Of a DNA stretch of 64,000 bases, positions 27,205 to 34,727 are shown piece by piece. The translations under genes and the position numbers were made by a program. Below the pieces are notes generated by a model, which made no database searches, was not told the DNA's origin, and was given only the letters and a program-made list of their open reading frames with translations. Source of the stretch: a bacterium (GTDB lineage Bacteria; Bacillota_I; Bacilli_A; Izemoplasmatales; Izemoplasmataceae); NCBI GenBank assembly GCA_018400875.1, contig JAGYLV010000001.1, positions 1 to 64,000 of the forward strand, written 5' to 3'. The stretch's first letter is position 1. Each line of letters opens with the position of its first letter.

Positions 27205-27999
27205 ATGACAATCAGTAATTATCACAGTCACCATGAGCTTTGCCGGCACGCCGAAGGCACCGCCGTTGATTACGTTAAAAAAGCCATTGAGCTCGGATTC
27301 AAAGACTTAGGCATCAGTGATCACGTGCCGTCTGATTTACTCCCAGACTCGATGCGCATGCGATTTAGTGAATTAGAAGGCTATGTTGAAGATGTCTTAA
27401 GCGTCCAAAAAGCCTTAAAAGACCAAATCAATGTCTATTTAGGGATGGAATGTGAATACTTAGAAGTCGACGTTAAATACTATGAGGATTTCTTAAAGCA
27501 AGTCGATTACTTGGTTTTAGGACAACATTATGTGAAAGATGATGCTGGGTTTCACAGTGCTTTTTATTTAAAAACCCCCGAGCACGTCATCGCCTACGGT
27601 GACCGCGTCGTCAAAGCGTTAGAAAGCGGATACTTTAGTTTATTCGCGCATCCTGATCTATATATGTGTGGACGCGATACATTTGATGAGGCAGCCATCC
27701 AAGTCGCACACAAAATCGGAAAAGCCGCGGAAGACACAAAGATACCATTAGAATTTAACGCGAATGGCATCCGAAGAGGGATTAAAAAGACATCTCAAGG
27801 AATGAGATATCCATATCCAAGAATTGAATTTTGGGAAATCATCAAAAACTATCATGTGGATGTCATCTTAAGTTCAGATGCACATCACCCCAATCTCTTA
27901 TATGACGATGCGATGAAAAAAGCAGAAGCCCTGATCGAACAGTTAGAGCTCAAACGAATTCACACGCTCTCAATGAAACATCTCAAAAATCGCCTCTAA
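27205..27999 (+). CDS. PHP-domain phosphatase, histidinol-phosphatase (HisK) type
   Basis: Metal-dependent phosphoesterase of the PHP family, 264 residues. Metal ligands are seen in YHSHHELCRHAEGT (HxH), GISDHVP, GMECEYL, LGQHYV, FAHPDLY and SSDAHHP, the layout of HisK histidinol-phosphatases. No histidine-biosynthesis gene is near, so the physiological substrate may be another phosphate ester. Start at ATG 27205, 6 bases after AAGGAG; the upstream open frame runs back through the GH65 terminator and is not coding. It has its own promoter and stands alone. Confidence 0.85.
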   Translation: MTISNYHSHHELCRHAEGTAVDYVKKAIELGFKDLGISDHVPSDLLPDSMRMRFSELEGYVEDVLSVQKALKDQINVYLGMECEYLEVDVKYYEDFLKQVDYLVLGQHYVKDDAGFHSAFYLKTPEHVIAYGDRVVKALESGYFSLFAHPDLYMCGRDTFDEAAIQVAHKIGKAAEDTKIPLEFNANGIRRGIKKTSQGMRYPYPRIEFWEIIKNYHVDVILSSDAHHPNLLYDDAMKKAEALIEQLELKRIHTLSMKHLKNRL

Positions 28000-28422
28000 G
28001 GCGTTTTGTAAAATGAGATGATAATAAATGCGTATGAAGAAAAAAACACTCAAATTTTCAAAATTATATACCCAGATATCCAAGAAGTAGTAGAGTTCAC
28101 TTAAACATATTCAAACACAAAAAGATGACCCCGTTTAAAATGTGATAGCCTAGATGAAACCCATCTTTAATAGGGTCATTGGATGCAATGCCTATGATTA
28201 AACCCCCAAGAAGTGGGATTTTTAATAACACGATTTACTTTCTATAATATATATTATGTTAACATTCGTAAATGTAATTCCAAAGGCGTGCACGTTAATC
28301 AGTGTGTAAATGGTGAATTGTATTTCTGTTTCTTCTATCTCTGGTTGCACCCTAAAAACCTTGAATCTTAAAAATGCGATTTGAACAATGTTACAGCTTC
28401 TATTTTTGAAAGGAATTTGCTG
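28000..28422. other. Intergenic gap without a recognisable gene
   Basis: 423 bases, visibly more AT-rich than the flanking genes. It holds no reading frame with a ribosome site and family resemblance. A weak inverted pair GATGACCC / GGGTCAT (about 28123-28180), a terminator-like AAACCC..GGGATTTTT (28199-28224), and TATAAT-like sequence near 28243-28256 are visible. The last could drive the asparaginase gene. It may hold decayed sequence. Confidence 0.5.
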
Positions 28423-29400
28423 ATGAGTAAAGTTGCCATAGTCATGACGGGTGGAACGATCACCATGAAAATCTTCGATCCAGAACAAGGTGCATTTCCC
28501 ATGCAAGATGCTTCTGACATCATTGAAGTTTTGAATGATCGACTTGGATTTCAAAATCTTGTCACTCATAAGTACGCGATGATTCCATCCCCGTCGATGA
28601 CCCTTGAGAGAATGAAAGATTTAAAAGATTTCATTGATCCGATTCTAGCAGATCCTGAAATTTCAGGGATTGTCATCACTCATGGAACCGATGCTTTGGA
28701 AGAAACCGCATTTTATTTGGACCTCGTTCACACCTCTGAAAAACCGGTCATCGTAACCGGCGCCATGAAAAATGCATCTGAAATTGGTTATGATGGATTT
28801 ACTAACTTAGTCAGTGCAATCTATACCGCACAAAATCCGACCTCTCAAAATAAAGGGGTTTTGGTCGTCATGAACTACGAAATTCATGCGGCCTGGGAGG
28901 TGACTAAAACCCATACCCTTAACTTAGATACATTTAAATCACTCTCATTCGGCCCCTTAGGAATAATTGACGGAGAGCATGTTATCTATTATCGGCTGCG
29001 TAATCGTTGGTCTTTTCGGTTTGATAATGCGTTTGAATCCCCTGTGCCTATCATCACGACCTATTCAGGGATCAATCCGAACATGCTTGAACAGTTTGCA
29101 AACAAACCAATTAAGGGTATTGTTATTGAGGCTATGGGCCGGGGGAATGTACCGCCTCAATTGGTAAAGCCGATTGAAACACTCATCGAGAAAGATATTC
29201 CGGTTATCGTGGTATCCCGCGTTCCTAATGGTCGGGTCTTTGATACCTATGGGTATCCAGGTGGGGGAAAAGATCTCATAAAAAAAGGTGCCATATTTGG
29301 CACCGATTTAACGGGCTTAAAAGCCCGTATCTTATTAATGGTAGCTTTGGGTAATCACTATCAAAAATCTGATTTAAAAGAATTATTCACTTATCAGTAA
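28423..29400 (+). CDS. ansA: L-asparaginase (cytoplasmic type)
   Basis: Hydrolyses asparagine to aspartate and ammonia; 325 residues without a signal peptide, so cytoplasmic. The nucleophile threonine is in TGGTITM near the N-terminus and the second catalytic Thr/Asp in THGTDALEETAFYL; VTGAMKNASEIGYDG and YPGGGK are further conserved sites. Start at ATG 28423, 7 bases after AAGGAA; an in-frame TTG at 28381 has no ribosome site. Convergent with hepT, sharing 14 bases at the 3' ends. Base composition is lower in GC than the sugar island. Confidence 0.9.
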   Translation: MSKVAIVMTGGTITMKIFDPEQGAFPMQDASDIIEVLNDRLGFQNLVTHKYAMIPSPSMTLERMKDLKDFIDPILADPEISGIVITHGTDALEETAFYLDLVHTSEKPVIVTGAMKNASEIGYDGFTNLVSAIYTAQNPTSQNKGVLVVMNYEIHAAWEVTKTHTLNLDTFKSLSFGPLGIIDGEHVIYYRLRNRWSFRFDNAFESPVPIITTYSGINPNMLEQFANKPIKGIVIEAMGRGNVPPQLVKPIETLIEKDIPVIVVSRVPNGRVFDTYGYPGGGKDLIKKGAIFGTDLTGLKARILLMVALGNHYQKSDLKELFTYQ

Positions 29401-29719
29401 TAGCTTTTAACACATTGGCAATACTTGGTAGTTTATCTCTCAAAATTGCATAAATTATATCAATTGAAATGCCTTCATATTCATGTGAAATTATGTTTCT
29501 CAGTCCAATTAATTTTGGCCAATCAATATCGGGATAGGCGACCTTAAAATTCTTAGATAATTTTTTTGCAGTTTCACCAATTTGTTCTAAGTTGAGAATG
29601 ACTGCGTCAATTTTTTCCTCTTCCAACTGAAATTCTTGAAATGTATTAATGTCATTCATGTATCTTTCAATCTTTTCCAAATATTTAATAATTCGTTCAA
29701 CATAGATTTTATCGTTCAT
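29387..29719 (-). CDS. hepT: HepT-like HEPN ribonuclease toxin
   Basis: HEPN-domain (DUF86) protein of 110 residues, the toxin of HepT/MntA pairs. The signature R-x4-H-x-Y is present as RNIISHEY (about residues 79-86); in the characterised pair Arg and His form the RNase site and the Tyr is AMPylated by MntA to silence it. Start set at ATG 29719, overlapping the antitoxin stop by 11 bases; a longer frame would run back into the mntA C-terminus. AT-rich relative to neighbours, suggesting horizontal acquisition. Confidence 0.88.
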   Translation of the reverse strand: MNDKIYVERIIKYLEKIERYMNDINTFQEFQLEEEKIDAVILNLEQIGETAKKLSKNFKVAYPDIDWPKLIGLRNIISHEYEGISIDIIYAILRDKLPSIANVLKAITDK

Positions 29720-30203
29720 AAACAAGCAATCCAGTTCTTTTGATTTCTTCATCAATTCTGGAGTTTGATTCAATGGTCCGATTACTAAGCAATTGAACCT
29801 TTTTTCTGAGTGTTGATCTTATCTCTTCTACAAACTCAAAATATTCTAATTCGTATAAATCTGAAATCATGAATAAGTCTATATCACTCATCGGATTCGC
29901 TTTACCATTTGCATACGAACCAAATAAATATATCTGTTCAACGTTATAATTTTTTGCCACATTAGCAATCAAATTTTTAATTGTTAAATATGATAAGATT
30001 CCATGAGTTTCATCAATATTTTGGTTAGATTCAATACTCTCTCTTAACAAGCGATCAATTATCAAATCAAGAACCCATTCACTAGGCCTTCGAATAGATT
30101 GCTCCCAATTTCTAATAGTGTTTATTGGAATTCCTGAATAGTGAGAAAATTGTTTTTGCGTTAACTGCAAATTATTTCTAACTGTTTTTATTAATTCATT
30201 CAT
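29709..30203 (-). CDS. mntA: MntA-like antitoxin nucleotidyltransferase with N-terminal HTH
   Basis: 164 residues in two parts. Residues 1-57 form an Xre-type HTH (LQLTQKQFSHYSGIPINTIR, then NWEQSIRRPS). Residues 68-164 form a minimal nucleotidyltransferase with the motif G-S-x10-D-x-D (GSYANGKANPMSDIDLF), which AMPylates the HepT toxin in characterised systems. The added HTH should give the operon its own repressor; a perfect palindrome lies in its promoter. GAGGTG ribosome site precedes ATG 30203. Confidence 0.88.
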   Translation of the reverse strand: MNELIKTVRNNLQLTQKQFSHYSGIPINTIRNWEQSIRRPSEWVLDLIIDRLLRESIESNQNIDETHGILSYLTIKNLIANVAKNYNVEQIYLFGSYANGKANPMSDIDLFMISDLYELEYFEFVEEIRSTLRKKVQLLSNRTIESNSRIDEEIKRTGLLVYER

Positions 30204-30220
30204 AATATCACCTCATTTGT

Positions 30221-30249
30221 ATTATATACCCCATTGGGGTATAAATCAA
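30221..30249 (-). promoter_or_regulatory. mntA-hepT promoter with palindromic operator in the spacer
   Basis: Minus-strand -35 TTGATT (30244-30249) and -10 TATAAT (30221-30226) are spaced by 17 bases. TATACCCCATTGGGGTATA (30225-30243, plus strand) is a perfect 9-1-9 palindrome filling the spacer and touching the -10. It is the natural binding site for the MntA HTH. Confidence 0.85.
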
Positions 30250-30270
30250 ATAAGGTAATCTATCAAAAAT

Positions 30271-30292
30271 AAAACCACCTTTCGGTGGTTTT
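30271..30292 (-). terminator. Terminator after ruvA
   Basis: AAAACCACC / GGTGGTTTT with a four-base loop and a T run on the minus strand, 6 bases after the ruvA stop. Confidence 0.85.
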
Positions 30293-30298
30293 TTCAGT

Positions 30299-30856
30299 TT
30301 ATTTTGCTTTTCGCTGTAAAGCTTGACGGACTAATGTGGCCGTATCCAAAGTTGGATCGAGTGAATCGGTTAAAGCCGCAATCTCTTTAGCTTTATAGCC
30401 CAGTGATTTGAGGGCGTCTTCCACCTCTTCAAGTTTAGGGGATGTTTTGAGTGATACCCCACTGCTGGTGACTTTGCCTTTGAGATCTAAGACAATCTGT
30501 TGCGAGGCTTTTGGACCAATGCCTGGGAAACGGTTTAAGTATTTCGCATCACCTGTTTCAATCGCCCGGATAATATCATTGACTTCCGCGCTGGCAAGTA
30601 CGGCGAGTGCACTTTTGGGTCCGATGCCTTTGACACTGATGAGACGCTCAAAGAGGGCTTTTTGCTCGAGTGAATGAAATCCATATAATATGGCCTGATC
30701 TTCACGCACATAATGATAGGTATGGACGAGCGCATCTTGATTCAGGGTAAATGCATACGGATTAGGCGGGACGATGTGATAGCCTATCCCTTGATTGTCT
30801 AAGGTAATGCCTTGTGGGTCGATGCCTTTGATAGTGCCTTGAATATAGTTATACAT
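30299..30856 (-). CDS. ruvA: Holliday junction DNA-binding protein RuvA
   Basis: Tetrameric junction-recognition subunit of the RuvAB branch-migration motor, 185 residues. OB-fold domain at the N-terminus (YNYIQGTIKGIDPQGITLDN), two helix-hairpin-helix motifs (LISVKGIGPKSALAVLAS and LNRFPGIGPKASQQIVLDL), and a C-terminal RuvB-binding domain after residue 135 (VEDALKSLGYKAKEI). Start at ATG 30856 after GGAGG. The usual partner gene ruvB is not next to it: a terminator and a toxin-antitoxin pair follow. Confidence 0.95.
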   Translation of the reverse strand: MYNYIQGTIKGIDPQGITLDNQGIGYHIVPPNPYAFTLNQDALVHTYHYVREDQAILYGFHSLEQKALFERLISVKGIGPKSALAVLASAEVNDIIRAIETGDAKYLNRFPGIGPKASQQIVLDLKGKVTSSGVSLKTSPKLEEVEDALKSLGYKAKEIAALTDSLDPTLDTATLVRQALQRKAK

Positions 30857-30866
30857 CGTATCCTCC

Positions 30867-30889
30867 AATAGTTTGTTTTATAAACTATT
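30867..30889 (-). repeat. Intercistronic hairpin between obg and ruvA
   Basis: AATAGTTT / AAACTATT with a seven-base AT-rich loop spans the obg stop region and abuts the ruvA ribosome site (GGAGG at 30862-30866). No T run follows, so a role in translation or mRNA processing is more likely than termination. Confidence 0.5.
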
Positions 30890-32153
30890 AATCTTTGAAA
30901 TCAAACTCTGCGCCACAAATGCGGACAGTGTCTCCGTTTTTCACACCGTGATCACGGAGTGCTTGATCGACGCCTAAGCGTTTGAGTTGTCTCGAAAATC
31001 GCCGGACCGCTTGGTCTTGTTCAAAGACGGTCATTTTAAATATGCGTTCCAATTCGCCTCCGTAAACTTCATACACCCCGTCATCGGCGCGTTCGAGTTC
31101 AAAGGGCACATCGAGACTTTCTTCATATTTATAATAATAGTAATCATCGTCTTTGGGAACTTGTTTAGCCAGCTCTAAGTATTTCGACGTTTCAAAGAGC
31201 AACGGCTCTAAGTTTTCTTTTTGATAGGCACTGATGGGAAATATTGCCATATCGGGGTAGGCTTCCTTGAGCGCTTTCAAGTTATCTTCGGCTTCAGGAA
31301 GGTCCATCTTATTGGCCGCAATCAAGCGGGGAAGGTTGATTAAGTCTGGGTTATACGCCTTCAGTTCATCCAGTATGATTTTGACCGCATCCACCGGCGA
31401 AGTCCCGTCCATGGGGGCCATATCCACGACGTGAACTAAGACTCGTGTGCGTTCAATGTGTCTTAAAAATTGATACCCAAGCCCCGAGCCTTCTGAAGCA
31501 CCTTCAATGAGACCGGGCATATCAGCGACCACAAAGTTTTTACCATCCGGCGCTTGGACCATGCCTAAATTGGGGACCAACGTGGTAAACGGATACGCCG
31601 CAATTTTTGGTTTGACCGCACTAATGACACTAATCAGCGTGCTTTTCCCTGCCGAGGGCAAGCCGATTAATCCGACATCGGCCAGTAATTTAAGTTCCAT
31701 GGAGACTGCTAATACACGGCCCGGCTCGCCTTTTTCGGCGATCTTGGGCGCCGTATTATGCGCCGTGACAAATTTCACATTTCCCCGGCCACCGCGGCCA
31801 CCGTATACGACAGGCACTTGTTGGCCCTGATGGATAATATCTGCAATCAAAGCCCCTTCTTCGTTGCGCACTTGCGTGCCGAGGGGGACTTGAATGATGA
31901 GGTCTTCACCATTGCGCCCGTGGCGTTTTTTGTTTTGACCGTTGATGCCGTCTTCGGCTTTAAATTTCTTTTTATAACGAATATCTAGAAGGGTTGAAAG
32001 TCCTTCATGACCTTCGATAATGACGTGGCCTCCGCGGCCCCCATCACCGCCCGATGGGCCCCCTTTGGGGACGTATTTTTCACGGCGAAATGCGACGATT
32101 CCATCGCCGCCTTTTCCGCTTTCTAATTCAACGTTGACTAAATCAACAAACAT
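30888..32153 (-). CDS. obg: GTPase Obg
   Basis: Ribosome-associated GTPase, 421 residues, with all three Obg domains: glycine-rich N-terminal Obg fold (residues 1-158; GGDGIVAFRREKYVPKGGP), central G domain (GLPSAGKST, DMPGLIEGASEGSGLG, NKMDL, SAYQ) and C-terminal OCT domain (YEVYGGELERIFKMT to the end). It acts in late 50S assembly and stress signalling. Cotranscribed with ruvA downstream and a GNAT-kinase fusion upstream. Confidence 0.97.
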   Translation of the reverse strand: MFVDLVNVELESGKGGDGIVAFRREKYVPKGGPSGGDGGRGGHVIIEGHEGLSTLLDIRYKKKFKAEDGINGQNKKRHGRNGEDLIIQVPLGTQVRNEEGALIADIIHQGQQVPVVYGGRGGRGNVKFVTAHNTAPKIAEKGEPGRVLAVSMELKLLADVGLIGLPSAGKSTLISVISAVKPKIAAYPFTTLVPNLGMVQAPDGKNFVVADMPGLIEGASEGSGLGYQFLRHIERTRVLVHVVDMAPMDGTSPVDAVKIILDELKAYNPDLINLPRLIAANKMDLPEAEDNLKALKEAYPDMAIFPISAYQKENLEPLLFETSKYLELAKQVPKDDDYYYYKYEESLDVPFELERADDGVYEVYGGELERIFKMTVFEQDQAVRRFSRQLKRLGVDQALRDHGVKNGDTVRICGAEFDFKD

Positions 32154-32161
32154 AGGGGCTC

Positions 32162-33157
32162 CTAAAGGCTATCTAAGAATGTATTTAAAGCGGGCCGATG
32201 AGTAAACCGGAAGGTTTGATGGCTCCGCTGATGCGACTGAAGTAACTTTAATATACTTGGCCGGCGTGTTTCATTGAAATTTAAAACGTAGGTTAAAAAC
32301 TCTTGATCGATTTTTTCGATGCAGCCATCTGCCATATCGGAGCGGGCCCGGCCGTGATAGGTTTTTTCTCTTTGCTTGATTCCGTTCAAAGCCATTTGCG
32401 TGGGATAATCGAGAAAGATTAACGCATCGGCCGCGGCCAACCGGGATTCTATCGTCCCCGAATTCAAATAATTGCCATCCATCACAAAGGTCGGATTTTT
32501 CGCTAAAAATGAATCGACTTTTTCAATGAACTGTTCGCGTGGGGTTGATTGCCAGTTTTCAAGCCAATAGAGACTATCAAGATGCACGTAAGGAATATTG
32601 AGCTTTTCCGATAGCTTTTTAGATAATGTGGTTTTTCCCACCCCTGAATTACCGAAAATGAGTATTTTTTTGGGGGGGGTTATAAGCGTGGGACGTTCAT
32701 AGGCAATCCGGTAAATCGCATCGATGAAGCCGCGTTCTTGGAATTGGAAATAATTAAGGAATGCTCGCATGGCATCATTGGCGGGATGCGTGTCAATCCA
32801 AATCGATTCTAATCCGCGCGCTTTGGCTTCTTGAATGATGGCCATCATCATCGCTTTGGCCGTCCCTGTGCGTTGATTTAAAGGATCGGTAAAAATGCGA
32901 TGAACCGCAACCCCAGACTTACCTTGCCATGCAATATCATCGTAATAAGGGTCGTGAGCAATTAAAGCAAAATAGCCTTTGATGGTCCCGTCATCATAGA
33001 CATAACCAATCCCAGCCTGAACGTCCGATTCAAAATGCGCAGCTCTTGGATAAGACGCTGACCATTGATCGAGGCCCTTCGCATGCATCGCTTTCACGGT
33101 GCGCTCTGCCATAGCATCGAGTGTTAATATGTCATTGAGCGTGGCTTTTCTTACCAT
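32162..33157 (-). CDS. Fusion of GNAT acetyltransferase and P-loop kinase-like domain
   Basis: 331 residues with two domains usually found on separate proteins. Residues 1-155 are a GNAT N-acetyltransferase (VHRIFTDPLNQRTGTAKAMM is the acetyl-CoA motif). Residues 165-331 are an adenylate-kinase-like P-loop NTPase of the FlaR/topology-modulation type (ILIFGNSGVGKTTLSKKLS Walker A; FVMDGNYL and LIFLDYP following). The frame is continuous with no stop or shift at the joint. It starts at an ATG with AAAGGA upstream and precedes obg by 8 bases. Substrates of either domain are unknown. Confidence 0.8.
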   Translation of the reverse strand: MVRKATLNDILTLDAMAERTVKAMHAKGLDQWSASYPRAAHFESDVQAGIGYVYDDGTIKGYFALIAHDPYYDDIAWQGKSGVAVHRIFTDPLNQRTGTAKAMMMAIIQEAKARGLESIWIDTHPANDAMRAFLNYFQFQERGFIDAIYRIAYERPTLITPPKKILIFGNSGVGKTTLSKKLSEKLNIPYVHLDSLYWLENWQSTPREQFIEKVDSFLAKNPTFVMDGNYLNSGTIESRLAAADALIFLDYPTQMALNGIKQREKTYHGRARSDMADGCIEKIDQEFLTYVLNFNETRRPSILKLLQSHQRSHQTFRFTHRPALNTFLDSL

Positions 33158-33199
33158 ACGTTGTCCTTTAAATGGGGTCTTTAAATTATAGCCATTGTC

Positions 33200-33231
33200 A
33201 AAAAAAATGGCAAACCGTAAGGGCTTGCCAT
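33200..33231 (-). terminator. Terminator of rplU-rpmA
   Basis: ATGGCAA / TTGCCAT stem with a GC-rich, imperfect inner part and a T7 run on the minus strand, 7 bases after the rpmA stop. Confidence 0.75.
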
Positions 33232-33238
33232 GTGCGTA

Positions 33239-33523
33239 TTAAAGGGGATATACGGATGCTTGTTTTTTCTCTTTACCGATGCGTTCGTATTTTACGACGC
33301 CATCGACTTTAGAAAACAAGGTATCATCACTGCCGCGTCCAACGTTTTGGCCTGGGCGAACTTTGGTTCCGCGTTGACGGAAGATGATCGCGCCTGCTTT
33401 GGCGAATTGACCATCGGAAAGTTTCATCCCGAGACGTTTCGATTCGGAGTCACGACCGTTTTTGGTAGATCCAACCCCTTTTTTTGATGCTTCAAAGGGT
33501 GCTAAATGTAGTTCAAACAACAT
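33239..33523 (-). CDS. rpmA: 50S ribosomal protein L27
   Basis: 94 residues; core [21 protein letters not shown] through [20 protein letters not shown] is standard L27. An N-terminal extension [11 protein letters not shown] precedes ASKKG. In Staphylococcus and relatives a similar extension is cut off by the protease Prp at a LxLxFF-ASKKG type site before L27 can work at the peptidyl-transferase centre. The prp gene normally lies between rplU and rpmA; here only 18 bases separate them. Confidence 0.97.
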   Translation of the reverse strand: MLFELHLAPFEASKKGVGSTKNGRDSESKRLGMKLSDGQFAKAGAIIFRQRGTKVRPGQNVGRGSDDTLFSKVDGVVKYERIGKEKKQASVYPL

Positions 33524-33541
33524 ATCGATTTCTCCTTTCGA

Positions 33542-33850
33542 TTAAACTTGAACATCAATGATTTCTAATTGTGAATACGGTTGACGGTGGCCTTGTTTCC
33601 GCTTGTAGTTCTTTTTCGGCTTATACTTGTAAACGATAATTTTTTTCTGTTTACCATGTTTAAGCACTTTCGCGGTGACTTTGGCGCCCTTTACAAAAGG
33701 GTCTCCCACGCGCATTTTATCGCCCGTGACCATCAATACATCATCAAAACTGACTTCTTGGCCGACTTCAATATCGACTAACTCGGTGTAAATTTTATCG
33801 CCTTTGGCGACGGTAAATTGTTTGCCACCGGTTTCAATGACTGCTTTCAT
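33542..33850 (-). CDS. rplU: 50S ribosomal protein L21
   Basis: 102 residues, standard L21 ([56 protein letters not shown] in parts). It binds 23S rRNA. Start at ATG 33850 with GAGGAGG upstream; an in-frame ATG at 33865 overlaps that site. It is the first gene of the rplU-rpmA pair and has a long structured leader. Confidence 0.97.
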   Translation of the reverse strand: MKAVIETGGKQFTVAKGDKIYTELVDIEVGQEVSFDDVLMVTGDKMRVGDPFVKGAKVTAKVLKHGKQKKIIVYKYKPKKNYKRKQGHRQPYSQLEIIDVQV

Positions 33851-33937
33851 CTTGCACCTCCTCATATTTTAAGACTCGCCATGAAGGTCAGCAAATGCTG
33901 TTTAAAACCTTTTCTGTGCGGTGTGCACTGCTTAACA
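33851..33937 (-). ncRNA. Ribosomal L21 leader (candidate)
   Basis: About 87 transcribed bases between the promoter and rplU. The 5' part (GCAGTGCACACCGCAC) and the part before the ribosome site (GGCGAGTCTTAAAA) resemble the Bacillota L21 leader, which feeds back L21 levels on its own mRNA. Assignment is from pattern memory; a covariance-model search would settle it. Confidence 0.6.
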
Positions 33938-33966
33938 AGAATACCAAAGCGGCCTGTTTTTGTCAA
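33938..33966 (-). promoter_or_regulatory. Sigma-A promoter of rplU-rpmA
   Basis: Minus-strand TTGACA (33961-33966) and TATTCT (33938-33943) with a 17-base spacer. Confidence 0.8.
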
Positions 33967-34001
33967 TGCTTTTTACTGGGGTTTTATCTAGACGAAGCGG
34001 C

Positions 34002-34688
34002 TCACTCAAAACTTTCTGTGATGTGTGACTTTTTACCGGCTTTAAATGAATAAAATTCATCTTTCCCCATGATGATGTGATCGGTCATGGGGATGTCCAT
34101 CAACTTAGCCGCTTCTTCGATAATACCCGTGGTCTTTCGGTCGGCTCTAGAGGGCATCGCGTCTCCACTGGGATGGTTATGGACCATGATGAAACTGGCC
34201 GCACTCATCGATACGGCATATTTGAATATTTCTCTTTGGTGAACGAGTGAACTATTTAAACTTCCTTTAAAAAGCTCTACCCGTTCAATCAAGTACCCTT
34301 TGGTATCGAGATAAAGCACGATGAAATGTTCTTGGGTTAAGGGTTCAACATCATCTTTCAAATACGCATAGACTTTTTGCGGAGACCCTAAAAACGAACT
34401 TTTGACGAAAGCTTCTTGATTGAGTCGCTTGCCCAGTTCTAACGCCGCCAGTAATTGCATCGCTTTGACTGGACCGACCCCTTTCATCTGCATCAAATCA
34501 TACAAAGAGGCTCTCCGGATGTTGTGAATCTTTTTAAACCGGGATTGGAGATGCTTGGCGAGTTCAAGGGCCTCGTGATCGTCATCATGACGCTGTATGA
34601 GTAGCGCAATCAATTCATGCGTCATCATCGCCGACTTCCCCACCTTAATAAATCGAGTTCGGGGATTTTCATCTTTTAAGGGTTTCAT
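34002..34688 (-). CDS. radC: RadC/YsxA-family JAMM protein
   Basis: 228 residues, UPF0758/RadC family. N-terminal helix-hairpin-helix region (LMQMKGVGPVKAMQLLAALEL, about 65-90) followed by a JAMM metallopeptidase-like domain with HNHPSGDAMPSRAD (about 170). The old link to DNA repair is not well supported and the true function is unknown. The ribosome site GAGGAGG is complementary to the GCCTCC just upstream, see the hairpin entry. Confidence 0.92.
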   Translation of the reverse strand: MKPLKDENPRTRFIKVGKSAMMTHELIALLIQRHDDDHEALELAKHLQSRFKKIHNIRRASLYDLMQMKGVGPVKAMQLLAALELGKRLNQEAFVKSSFLGSPQKVYAYLKDDVEPLTQEHFIVLYLDTKGYLIERVELFKGSLNSSLVHQREIFKYAVSMSAASFIMVHNHPSGDAMPSRADRKTTGIIEEAAKLMDIPMTDHIIMGKDEFYSFKAGKKSHITESFE

Positions 34689-34694
34689 ATAAAA

Positions 34695-34727
34695 ACCTCC
34701 TCATGTAAACCATTCACACAAGGAGGC
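34695..34727 (-). promoter_or_regulatory. Hairpin pairing the radC ribosome site
   Basis: CCTCCT beside the mutY stop can pair with AGGAGG, the radC Shine-Dalgarno sequence, across a loop of about 20 bases; TTTTTAT follows. The structure could end mutY transcripts, hide the radC ribosome site, or both. Confidence 0.45.

Noticed and set aside
28039-28081. Short frame beginning MRMKKKTLKFSK in the intergenic gap
   Set aside because: About 20 codons, no ribosome site, no resemblance to known proteins.
29720-29773. Longer hepT starting at 29773
   Set aside because: The extra residues are the mntA C-terminus read in another frame; HepT proteins begin at MNDKIYVERI-like sequence.
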